Shown in pieces: positions 54,692 to 64,000 of a stretch of 64,000 nt of DNA (the stretch's first letter is position 1; every line of letters starts with the position of its first letter). Under the pieces are notes generated by a model. That model saw only the letters and a list, made by a program, of their open reading frames with translations. It had not been told where the DNA came from and ran no database searches. The position numbers and the translations under genes are program-made. The stretch covers positions 62,001-126,000 of the forward strand of contig NZ_VJOY01000003.1 in NCBI RefSeq assembly GCF_007109405.1. Reading direction: 5' to 3'. This DNA comes from Pseudomonas mangiferae. Its GTDB lineage: Bacteria > Pseudomonadota > Gammaproteobacteria > Pseudomonadales > Pseudomonadaceae.

Positions 54692-54719
54692 AGATAGGGA
54701 TGACCCAACGGCTTTCAAG
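54692..54719 (-). promoter_or_regulatory. sigma-32 (RpoH) heat-shock promoter
   Basis: CTTGAAA (54719-54713), 13 bases, then CCCTATCT (54699-54692) matches the RpoH consensus CTTGAAA-N(11-16)-CCCCATNT closely. The predicted transcript start near 54685 gives a leader of about 60 bases containing the ROSE element. Confidence 0.85.
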
Positions 54720-54738
54720 CACTGCCGCGAAAATTTTT

Positions 54739-57153
54739 TCAGGCGATCCGTGCGAGCAGTTCGCGCGCCTGGCGACGCGCCCGGTCATCCCCCTCACTGA
54801 TCACCTCGTCGAGGATCTCGCAGGCACTCTGCATGTCGCCCTGCTCGATGTAGGCCAGCGCCTGGTTCAGTTTCGACAGGTGCTCGCGGTTGCCCGCCAG
54901 GTGATCGAGGTCCACGTCCAGCGGCGCCTCCGGGGGCGTCGAGACATCCTCCACCTGGTCGAGGAACGACGGCTCCGCCGGCGCCCCGGCCAGCTCGGCG
55001 AAGGAGCCGAACTCGTCTACGTGGGCGACGTCCAGTTCCAGCACCTCGGGGAGCGCCTGCAAGTTGGAGGAGAACTCGGCGTCGAAAGCCGCCGCCTCCT
55101 CTTCCGCCGCCACCCGCGCGCTGACCTTGCGGGCCGGGGTGGCCGGTTCGAAGGGGCTGACCAGGTCCCAGTCCGCATCCAGAGACAGGTCGTCCAGGTT
55201 GAGCTGGAAGTCGTCGGGCTCCGCTTCATCGACCCGCGCCCGCGCGGGCGGCGATACCGGAGCCAGGGGCTCGGCAGGCAACGGGGCGGGCGCCTCGGCA
55301 AGGGGCGTGGACACCGCCTCGGCGCCCTCGGCCTCGAGATCGAGGAATAGCTCGTCGAAGGGATCGGGCACGACTGCCGCGTCGACCAGGGGCATTGCCC
55401 CGGCAGCCACCCGGCTCATGGCCGGGTAGCGCGCCTTGATGCGGCCCAGGGCCTGCGGATCGCCATGGCGCGCCAGCAGATTGGTCTCTTCCTCGGCGAA
55501 CGCGGGCGCATCTCCCAGCTCGCCGAGGACTTCCAGCAGGCGCAGGCGCAGGTCGAGCCGCTGCGGTTCGCGCTCGATGGCCTGGACCAGCGCGCTGCGC
55601 GCCTCGCCGAACCGGCCGTAGGCGATATAGATGTTGGCACCCTCCAGGGCATCGCTGGCGATGACAGGTGACCTGGGCGGCACCGGAGGCCGCACGATGG
55701 TGGCCTGGGGCGTCACCGGCACGTCCGGATCGAGGGGTTGAACCGGGAGCGCTTCCACCTGCAGCACCTGCATCGGTTCGGCCGGCGGCGGCGTGGGCAG
55801 TGGCTCCCGCACACGCTGGGCGGGCCGCCGGCGACGCAGGTAGAAGGCCAGCAGCACCAGGAACAGCAGCGCCAGGCCGACCGCCAGCAGCGACAGTAGG
55901 TTGCCCAGCCGCTCGGGCTCCTCGTCCACGGCAGGCGCAGGCGGCTGGGAGGCCGCCGCGGGAGCGATGGAGGTGTCCGCAGCAGGCTCATCCACGCCGC
56001 CGAGTACAGGCGTGCCCGTAGCGTCCGTCGCAGGGGTCGCCACCGGCACCGGAGCGCTCGCCGAATCCGCGGAACCGGAATCCGGCGCGGTCAGTGTGGC
56101 GGCGTCATTGGCGGCGGGCTGCTCCGCCAGCTGCGCCTGCAGTTCGCCGACCTGGTGGTCCTTGCGGGTAACCTGCTGCTGCAACTGTTCCAGCTTGAGC
56201 TGGAGTTCGAGGATGTCCTTGCGCAGTTGCAGGCGCTCTTTCTCGCTGTCGGCCAGCTGCTGCTCCACGCGGCGCTGTACCTCGGCCATCTGGGCGGCGT
56301 TGAGGGGAACGGCCGCGGCACCCGGGTCCGCGGCCGGGGTGGCCATGACCGGCGTAGACGGCACCGTTCCGGCGGACGACGGTGGGACGGACGCCGGAGA
56401 TACCGGCTGGCCTTGGACGACGGTGCTGGCGGTGGCGCTGTCCGGCAGCAACAGCGACTCGCCCGCCCGCAGCCGGTGGCTGTCGCCGCCGACGAAGGCC
56501 TGGGGATTGAGGGCGAGGATGCCGTCACGCATCAGGCGCTGGGCGGTGCCGTCCGCAGAGCCGGCGAACCGCTTGGCGATCAGCCAGAGGCTGTCCCCCG
56601 AGGCGACCGTGTAGCGCTTGCCCTGGGCCGCCGGCGGTGCCGGCCGGGGAGCGCTGTCGGCGCGCTTCGCCGGCGGCGAGACAATGCGCCGCTCGGCACT
56701 GGCGGACGCGCGCTCGGCGGCCGGTGCGGCGGCAATGCGCGAGCCGGGCGGCAGCGGGTCGAGGGGATCGAGGAGAACGGTGAATTCCCGCAGCAGGCGG
56801 CCGTTGGGCCGCACCACTTCGATGATGAAATTCAGGTAGGGCTCGCGCACCGGTCGGCTGGACACCACATGGATGCGGTTGTCGCCCTTGCGCAGGACGG
56901 GGGTGAAGCGCAGGTCGTTGAGGAACGCCACGCGGTCGACACCGGAACGCTGGTAGGCCTCTTCCGGCGCCAGGCCCACGTGGATGTCGCTGCTGTCCAG
57001 GTCGCCGACTTCCAGCAACTGGATGTCGGCGACCAGGGGCTGGTTGAGTGCGGAATGCAAGGTGATGTCGCCGAGGCCGATGGCCGACGCCAGCGCCGGG
57101 TGGAGGCCGCAGGCGGTCGCCAGGGTCAGCAGCAGAGTTCTAACGTGAGCCAT
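54739..57153 (-). CDS. FimV/HubP-family polar hub protein (paralogue)
   Basis: This 804-residue protein has a signal peptide, the FimV N-terminal domain (IGLGDITLHSALNQPLVADIQL, residues 24-140), a LysM domain (RYTVASGDSLWLIAKRF, about 185-235), a coiled coil (about 285-330) and one transmembrane helix (about 412-436). An acidic cytoplasmic region and a C-terminal FimV TPR-like motif (LNQALAYIEQGDMQSACEILDEVISEG) follow. FimV organises cell-pole and type IV pilus functions. It is shorter than P. aeruginosa FimV (919 residues) and lacks the leuB/asd/truA neighbours, so it may be a second copy. Confidence 0.83.
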   Translation of the reverse strand: MAHVRTLLLTLATACGLHPALASAIGLGDITLHSALNQPLVADIQLLEVGDLDSSDIHVGLAPEEAYQRSGVDRVAFLNDLRFTPVLRKGDNRIHVVSSRPVREPYLNFIIEVVRPNGRLLREFTVLLDPLDPLPPGSRIAAAPAAERASASAERRIVSPPAKRADSAPRPAPPAAQGKRYTVASGDSLWLIAKRFAGSADGTAQRLMRDGILALNPQAFVGGDSHRLRAGESLLLPDSATASTVVQGQPVSPASVPPSSAGTVPSTPVMATPAADPGAAAVPLNAAQMAEVQRRVEQQLADSEKERLQLRKDILELQLKLEQLQQQVTRKDHQVGELQAQLAEQPAANDAATLTAPDSGSADSASAPVPVATPATDATGTPVLGGVDEPAADTSIAPAAASQPPAPAVDEEPERLGNLLSLLAVGLALLFLVLLAFYLRRRRPAQRVREPLPTPPPAEPMQVLQVEALPVQPLDPDVPVTPQATIVRPPVPPRSPVIASDALEGANIYIAYGRFGEARSALVQAIEREPQRLDLRLRLLEVLGELGDAPAFAEEETNLLARHGDPQALGRIKARYPAMSRVAAGAMPLVDAAVVPDPFDELFLDLEAEGAEAVSTPLAEAPAPLPAEPLAPVSPPARARVDEAEPDDFQLNLDDLSLDADWDLVSPFEPATPARKVSARVAAEEEAAAFDAEFSSNLQALPEVLELDVAHVDEFGSFAELAGAPAEPSFLDQVEDVSTPPEAPLDVDLDHLAGNREHLSKLNQALAYIEQGDMQSACEILDEVISEGDDRARRQARELLARIA

Positions 57154-57475
57154 GGAGTCCCCTCGTTCATGCCGGCTCTAACGCCGCAGCCCCTTCTCTT
57201 GCGAGACGTACGCATCCTTGGCGGGGCCCTGGTGGGCGTGGCAAAAACCGTTCAGTCGGTCCACCGTCCCTGAAGGGCCGGCTGAAGTGAGTATGGATGC
57301 TATCGAAATGTTTGCCCGGCAGCCGCGGGGGACCGGCTCGGAAAAACGCGCCTAGCATACGCGACCGTGGGTGCAAAGCGCCATAAATCCGCTTTGCAAT
57401 GGCCATCACAGAATAATTGACGATTTTCTGGCGCCAGGGTTCGGATCGGCGCCACGCTGGAACCAAGAGGCAGGA
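57154..57475. other. upstream region of the FimV-like gene
   Basis: No gene-like frame is seen. Possible minus-strand -10 hexamers TATTCT and TATGCT occur without convincing -35 partners. The stretch ends at the stop codon of the MarR-type gene, with no clear terminator between the two genes. Confidence 0.5.
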
Positions 57476-57910
57476 TCAGAGCTTGGCCAGGTTGCCGAGG
57501 ATGCGCGCATGGACCTGCTGGCACCCGCGCAGCTCTTCGTCGCCGATCCCGGCGAACAGTTCGCTGCGCAGTTGGGTGGAGATCGCCTCGATCCGCTCGA
57601 TCAGGGGCCGCGCCTCGGGCTGCAGCGCCACCTTCTTCGCCCGCCGGTCTTCGGCGACCGCCTGGCGCATCACCAGGCCCTGGGCTTCCAGGCCGTCCAG
57701 CAGTCGGGCCAGGGTCGGCCCTTCCACTCCTACGCTCTGGGCCAGCTCCCGCTGAGTGGGCAACTGTTCGAAGCGGGCCAGGTGCAGGAGCACCAGCCAG
57801 CGCGCCTGGGAGAGGCCGAGGTCGGCGAGACGGCGATCCAGTTCGCCACGCCAGCCACGGGAAAGCTGGGCGAGCTGCATGGCGAAACGGTGTTGGTCGA
57901 GATAAGACAT
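57476..57910 (-). CDS. MarR-family transcriptional regulator
   Basis: This 144-residue winged-helix protein has the recognition region LPTQRELAQSVGVEGPTLARLLDGLEAQGLV (about 50-80) and the wing VAEDRRAKKVALQPEARPL with the DRR motif of the family. SlyA/MarR proteins respond to small phenolic or oxidant ligands. The ATG at 57910 is chosen for the family start SYLDQHRFAMQLAQLSRGW. Three operator half-sites lie just upstream, so it probably represses itself. Confidence 0.86.
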   Translation of the reverse strand: MSYLDQHRFAMQLAQLSRGWRGELDRRLADLGLSQARWLVLLHLARFEQLPTQRELAQSVGVEGPTLARLLDGLEAQGLVMRQAVAEDRRAKKVALQPEARPLIERIEAISTQLRSELFAGIGDEELRGCQQVHARILGNLAKL

Positions 57911-57932
57911 GAGGCTGATCCGCACACAAGTT

Positions 57933-57952
57933 CTAATTATTAGGCTGCTAAT
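57933..57952. promoter_or_regulatory. candidate MarR operator, overlapping dyads
   Basis: CTAAT-T-ATTAG (57933-57943) and ATTAG-GCTG-CTAAT (57939-57952) share the middle ATTAG half-site. The site lies 22-42 bases upstream of the MarR gene start, a usual position for autorepression. Confidence 0.55.
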
Positions 57953-57992
57953 CATAGCCATTTATAACGAACGGGGGGTGCGGCAAATTCAC

Positions 57993-59036
57993 TCACCATT
58001 TGGCGTAGTGGTCCTCGACGAACCCCCACAGCCCGTCGATCGAGACCGAAGGTCGGCCGCGAGGGCGCAGGGTACCGTGGAAGCGACCGAAGACCTGGCG
58101 GAAGTGGCTGGCCATGATCAGCAGATCGAGGCGCTCCCGGTGCAGGCCCACGCCCTGGAAGGTCAGCTCCACCTGACCGTCGAAGGACGTAATGGTCCAG
58201 GGTTGCAGGGGGTCGTCGCGGTCGAAGCGGAACGCCACGCTGTCCACCTTGATCAGTTCGCCGTCCAGCCAGAAGCAGTTCTCGGTGAAGCTGGTCTCGT
58301 TCACCCCGCAGGCCAGGTTCAACCCGACCCGCCGGCCGTCCACCCAGCCCGACAGGCAGGCCCAGCGCCAGCAGGTCTCCGGGCGCATGAAGCCGGCGCT
58401 CCAGTCGTGATGGGCGAAGGTGTCGAGGGTCGCCAGGTCGAATCGCCCCAACGGGCCGCTCACTTCGCCATGGCAGCGCACCCCGGCCACCTTGCGGGCG
58501 AAGGTCCAGCCCGTGCTGGCCACCGGCGTGCAGATGCACAAGGGTTGGAAGGGCCGGGCCGCCTCGCCCTCCCCGGCCTCGTCGGCGGCTTCGCGGAAGG
58601 ACGCGTCCAGCACCAGGCCGTCGTCCAGCTCGACCCGGACGCGGCGCAGGCCCTCGTCGGCCCGGTTTTCCAGGCGCAGGTGGTTGCGCCCCCGGCGGAA
58701 CGTGCAGACCCCGTCGTCCGGGGCCTGGCTGAAGCGGCTGCCGAGGCCCAGCGGCGCCTTGAAGCGGCGCTCCAGCAACCGTCCGCTGGGCGGATGGTAG
58801 AGGTAGACGAAGGCGATGCTCACCAGGCTCAGGTGGGCCAGGGCGCAACCGCCGATCAACTGCTCGCCCATCAACCCGAAATACTGGAACTGGTGGAAAC
58901 GCCGCCATTTCGCCAGGGCGCCGAGGCGGCGGCCCATGGGCGAGCGGAAATCGAAATCGCGGTAATTGATGAGGGCGGGACTGTGGGGAAACAGGCCGTA
59001 GCAGGGCTGGCCGTCGGCCTGGATCAGACGCTCCAT
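57993..59036 (-). CDS. DUF2804 domain protein
   Basis: This 347-residue soluble protein matches the DUF2804 pattern: start LIQADGQPCYGLFPHSPALINYRDFDFRSP, then FARKVAGVRCHGEV, FAHHDWSAGFMRPETCWRWA and GVNETSFTENCFWLDGEL. The His-Asp and Cys-Trp rich motifs suggest a lipocalin-like beta-barrel. Function unknown. The ATG at 59036 is the family start. The MarR gene follows 82 bases after its stop. Confidence 0.82.
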   Translation of the reverse strand: MERLIQADGQPCYGLFPHSPALINYRDFDFRSPMGRRLGALAKWRRFHQFQYFGLMGEQLIGGCALAHLSLVSIAFVYLYHPPSGRLLERRFKAPLGLGSRFSQAPDDGVCTFRRGRNHLRLENRADEGLRRVRVELDDGLVLDASFREAADEAGEGEAARPFQPLCICTPVASTGWTFARKVAGVRCHGEVSGPLGRFDLATLDTFAHHDWSAGFMRPETCWRWACLSGWVDGRRVGLNLACGVNETSFTENCFWLDGELIKVDSVAFRFDRDDPLQPWTITSFDGQVELTFQGVGLHRERLDLLIMASHFRQVFGRFHGTLRPRGRPSVSIDGLWGFVEDHYAKW

Positions 59037-59256
59037 GGAAGGCTCCGGGATCGGCGAAAGGAAGACCTGGCCGGCGAGCGCAGGGCATGCAGCGCAACGG
59101 CCATTGATCCTGCGCCCCTGGACGCTCACCCTCTACCGCTCCGAGTCGGCGCGGCGCCGGGTGCAGGTTCCGGCAGAGCCTAGCAGCGCGGCCCGCGGGC
59201 GGCAGCGACGCGCGGCGCCATCCCGGGCGACCGAATCGGCCACCCGCAGGCGCGCA

Positions 59257-61389
<2,133 letters not shown>

Positions 61390-61533
61390 GCCGATCTCCG
61401 TAAACGAGTCGGGCAGTATACCGACCCGACTCCCACCTTTCAGCGCGGCGGACCGATGGCCCGCCCGCGGTAGCCGCCGGGGGCACGCTGGACTAGAATC
61501 CCCCACTGTTTTCTCTCCCAGGGTAAGCCCACG

Positions 61534-62121
61534 ATGTCCTTTGCCGAGCAACTCTCCCGTCTGCAAGCCTTCCTCGACGCCGACGACCTGCACGAGGAAG
61601 CCCTGGACTACGTGGCCGCCCACGGCTACCTGACCGCCCTGGCGATCTGCCCGGAACCGGTGCCGGACCGCGAGTGGATCGACGCGCTGTTCGCCGAGCC
61701 GCCGCACTACCGCGACGACGCCCAGCGCGCCGACATCGAAGACGCCCTGGTGCAGCTCAAGGCCCACATCGCCCGCCAGCTGGCCAGCGACGACCAGCCG
61801 GAAGTGCCCTGCGACCTGGACCTGGGCGAGGAACCCGACGACTCCGACCTGCGCGGCTGGTGCATCGGTTTCATGGAAGGGGTGTTCCTGCGCGAGGCGG
61901 TGTGGTTCGAAGACGCCGAGGACGAAGTCAGCGAGCTGCTGCTGCCGATCATGGTGGGCTCCGGCCTGTTTGACGAACAGCCCGAGTTCGCCGAGATCGC
62001 CCAGGACCGCGACCTGGCCGACAGCATGGTGGAGCAGATTCCCGAACTGCTCACCGCGCTCTTCCTGCTCTGCCAGGCCCCCGAGGAAAAGCCCGCCCTG
62101 CTCAAACCCCGTCACCCCTGA
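61534..62121 (+). CDS. YecA/UPF0149 family protein
   Basis: This 195-residue acidic protein shows the UPF0149 helical pattern with [26 protein letters not shown] and [13 protein letters not shown]. It lacks the C-terminal SEC-C zinc motif of longer YecA proteins. Function unknown. A TAGAAT -10 hexamer occurs upstream. The YbaN-family gene starts six bases after its stop. Confidence 0.85.
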   Translation: MSFAEQLSRLQAFLDADDLHEEALDYVAAHGYLTALAICPEPVPDREWIDALFAEPPHYRDDAQRADIEDALVQLKAHIARQLASDDQPEVPCDLDLGEEPDDSDLRGWCIGFMEGVFLREAVWFEDAEDEVSELLLPIMVGSGLFDEQPEFAEIAQDRDLADSMVEQIPELLTALFLLCQAPEEKPALLKPRHP

Positions 62122-62127
62122 CGGGCG

Positions 62128-62550
62128 ATGGCGCGCCGGGACATCCGCCAGGTCCGCCACCCGGCGGTGCGCTACGCGCTGCTGACGGCAGGCTGGCTGA
62201 GCGTCGCCCTGGGGGTGCTGGGGATTTTCCTGCCGGTGTTGCCCACCACCCCGTTCCTGCTACTGGCCGCCGCCTGCTTCGCCCGCAGTTCCCGACGTTT
62301 CTATGACTGGCTGGTGGAGCATCCGCGCCTCGGCCCGTGGATCCGCGACTACCTGGAGGGCAACGGCATCCCGCTCAAGGGCAAGGTCTACGCCCTGGGG
62401 CTGATGTGGGCGAGCATCGCCCTGTCCTGCTACCTGGTGCCAAGCCCCTGGGCCCGCGGTTTCATGCTGACCAGTGGGGTCTGCGTCAGCGTCTACCTCC
62501 TGCGGCAGAAGACCCTGCCGCCCCGGCCCGGCGGCTCCCGCACCGGCTGA
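62128..62550 (+). CDS. YbaN family (DUF454) membrane protein
   Basis: This 140-residue inner-membrane protein has the DUF454 opening [34 protein letters not shown], the [17 protein letters not shown] loop, and three to four helices. It is translationally coupled to the YecA-family gene. Function unknown. Confidence 0.88.
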   Translation: MARRDIRQVRHPAVRYALLTAGWLSVALGVLGIFLPVLPTTPFLLLAAACFARSSRRFYDWLVEHPRLGPWIRDYLEGNGIPLKGKVYALGLMWASIALSCYLVPSPWARGFMLTSGVCVSVYLLRQKTLPPRPGGSRTG

Positions 62551-62581
62551 TGCCTCCCCGTCCTCTCCAACCGCCCCGGCC

Positions 62582-63205
62582 CTACCCGGGCCAGTGATTG
62601 CGTCGGTAGGTCGCCTCGCCCATGGCCGCCACCTGGCCATCGATCAGCGCCTCGAACGGCCGCAGCAACGCATCGAAGCACGCGGGCGCTTCCAGGATGT
62701 TCAAGGCCTGGACGATGGCCTCGAGGGTGGACAGCGCACCGGCCATGGGCGCCTTGCGCAGGCGATAGCGGGACACCCCGCCCTCCGGCAGCGTCGCCCG
62801 GGGCAGCGCCGCCAGGGCCGGGTTCAGGTGCAGCAGCTTGCGCGCCTTGCGCCAGGTGCCATCGGGTACCACCAGGGTCAGCGGTCCCATGGCATCCGCC
62901 GCCAGTTCCGCCAGGGGCCGGGCGCCCTCCCCGGGGAACAGCAGGCAGGCCGGCGGCGAAGGTGGGGCGAGCCAGGCGTCCAGCTCGTCGAACCGCTCGC
63001 CGATCCGCAAGTCCGCCCGGACCAGGCCCAGGGCCGCCAGGCGCGCGGTGTTCAGGGCATGGGCGGTCTCGCTGGGGTGTTGCAGGATCAGCAACCGGGT
63101 GTGGCTGTCCAGGCGCGGGATCAGCGGGCACAGGCAGTGGCCCGCCGGCCGCTGGCAACGGGGACAGCGGGTCCGGGACGGGCGCGGGGAAGGCTCAGCC
63201 GCCAT
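62582..63205 (-). CDS. DTW-domain tRNA-uridine aminocarboxypropyltransferase
   Basis: This 207-residue protein has an N-terminal zinc-like cluster CPRCQRPAGHCLCP (residues 14-27), HPSE in LLILQHPSETAHALNTARL, and the family's DTW-region motif as PDGTWRKARKL. DTW proteins use SAM to add acp groups to tRNA uridine. The start overlaps the stop of the LysR gene by 11 bases, so the two are read together. Confidence 0.88.
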   Translation of the reverse strand: MAAEPSPRPSRTRCPRCQRPAGHCLCPLIPRLDSHTRLLILQHPSETAHALNTARLAALGLVRADLRIGERFDELDAWLAPPSPPACLLFPGEGARPLAELAADAMGPLTLVVPDGTWRKARKLLHLNPALAALPRATLPEGGVSRYRLRKAPMAGALSTLEAIVQALNILEAPACFDALLRPFEALIDGQVAAMGEATYRRNHWPG

Positions 63206-64000
63206 TCATCTGGGCCCTCAGGCGATCGCGGAAGGTCTGCAGCAACGGTTCCCGGGCGCGGCCACGGCGCAGGATCAGGGAGAACGGCGCCTGGTAGCCG
63301 AAGGTGGCCGGCAGCAGCACCCGCAGGCGGCCGGCGTCGACCCAGGGCTGCGCGTAGTGCTCCGGCAGGTAGCCGATGTAGGCCCCGGACAACACCAGGA
63401 TCAGCTGCGCCTCCATGCTTTCCACGGTCGCCGCGCTGTGCTTGAAACCGTGCCGCGCCAGCTCGGACTGGCTCCAGTAGCCGCGCCCCACCATGCGCTG
63501 CTCAGTGATCAACTCCGCGGCGACGCGGCGCTCGGCGAACAGCGGGTGGCGGTCGCTGCAGTACAGCCAGTGCTGTTCCCGGTACAGCGGCTGGTAGAGC
63601 AGGCCGTTCATCCGAGTGGAGAAGGCGCCGATGGCCAGGTCCAGGCGGTTCTCCAGCACCCCCAGCTGCAACTCGTAGGGGCTCATCACCGACAGGTGCA
63701 GGTGCACCGCCGCGTACTCCCGGCTGTAGGCGCCGATGGCGTCGGGCAGCGGCAGTTTGGGGTCGCTGACGGTGGAATCCAGCACCCCCAGGTTGAGGGT
63801 GCCGCGCAGCTCGCCGGTGAGGGCTGCCGCGTAGCGCTGGAAGCCTTCCAGCTCCCCCAGCAGGCGCAGGGTCTCCTGGTGGAACAGCTCGCCCTTGCTG
63901 GTCAGGCTGAACCCGCCGCGCCCGCGGTGGCAGAGGCCGATGCCCAGCTGGCTCTCCAGCTGGCTCATGTAGGTGCTGATGGCCGAGGTGGACAGGTTCA
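63195..64000 (-). CDS. LysR-family regulator, 5' end beyond the window
   Basis: This partial gene covers at least 268 residues. The visible N-terminal part (NLSTSAISTYMSQLESQLGIGLCHRGRGGFSLTSKGELFHQET) is the second half of a LysR winged helix, followed by a complete effector domain. The start codon and first helix lie past base 64000. It is coupled to the DTW gene. The regulated target is unknown. Confidence 0.88.
   Translation of the reverse strand, partial: NLSTSAISTYMSQLESQLGIGLCHRGRGGFSLTSKGELFHQETLRLLGELEGFQRYAAALTGELRGTLNLGVLDSTVSDPKLPLPDAIGAYSREYAAVHLHLSVMSPYELQLGVLENRLDLAIGAFSTRMNGLLYQPLYREQHWLYCSDRHPLFAERRVAAELITEQRMVGRGYWSQSELARHGFKHSAATVESMEAQLILVLSGAYIGYLPEHYAQPWVDAGRLRVLLPATFGYQAPFSLILRRGRAREPLLQTFRDRLRAQMNGG

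Noticed and set aside
61390-62160. N-terminal extension of recQ across the YecA-family gene
   Set aside because: The extra residues mirror the YecA-family gene in reverse. RecQ homologues begin at [12 protein letters not shown] (61389).

Overview
The window reads as chromosome from a high-G+C gamma-proteobacterium of the Pseudomonas group. Gene content and local order match pseudomonads: an orphan CcoN oxidase locus with its MocR-type regulator, fumC beside bolA, a thiolase-pap pair, the osmoprotectant dipeptide (NAGGN) operon followed by a hybrid kinase, FimV, a ROSE-controlled small heat-shock gene, DinG and RecQ. Genes are densely packed. I see no tRNA or rRNA gene, no transposase and no CRISPR array.

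Layout. 1-3 kb: tyrosine/homogentisate catabolism (maiA, a short-type fumarylacetoacetase, hpd). 3.5-8.2 kb: a CcoG-like ferredoxin protein, a MocR-type regulator, an orphan cbb3 oxidase subunit I and a tiny Cys-rich membrane protein; the first and third genes have near-identical promoter elements. 8.2-15.8 kb: an ABC exporter overlapping a DsbA-like protein, trhO, bolA, a DUF2059 protein, fumC, a flavodoxin-fold oxidoreductase and an EamA transporter. 16-18.9 kb: thiolase and polyphosphate:AMP phosphotransferase. 18.9-30.5 kb: a complete-looking azapteridine (toxoflavin-type) biosynthesis, regulation and efflux cluster. 30.6-41.2 kb: mnmC, a TSUP exporter, the three NAGGN genes and a 7TMR hybrid kinase. 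41.4-54 kb: small membrane proteins, transporters and enzymes, an agarase-like secreted glycosidase, an HDOD protein, dinG and a Gly-rich secreted protein. 54.1-64 kb: hsp20 with a sigma-32 promoter and RNA thermometer, a FimV paralogue, a MarR regulator, a DUF2804 protein, recQ, YecA and YbaN family proteins, a DTW protein and a LysR gene cut by the window edge.

The most notable system is the 18.9-30.5 kb cluster. A methyltransferase, an FGE/SUMF1-fold protein, GTP cyclohydrolase II, a WD-repeat protein and a RibD-like deaminase/reductase lie in one orientation (toxA-D-B-C-E) behind a LysR regulator. A divergent YdcZ-type membrane protein, a membrane-fusion protein and an RND pump complete it. 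GTP would be opened by ToxB, processed by ToxE, converted to the triazine ring by steps that probably need ToxC and ToxD, then N-methylated by ToxA and exported. It sits between conserved chromosomal genes, has AT-rich control regions, lacks an outer-membrane factor, and carries a well-formed LysR-type operator at the expected distance from toxA. The exact product (toxoflavin, fervenulin, reumycin, a fluviol or a pseudoiodinine-like compound) cannot be read from sequence.

The second notable system is the orphan oxidase locus, which in P. aeruginosa (PA4131-PA4134) is tied to cyanide-tolerant respiration. Here two promoters share a two-part element that is a strong candidate operator for the intervening MocR regulator.
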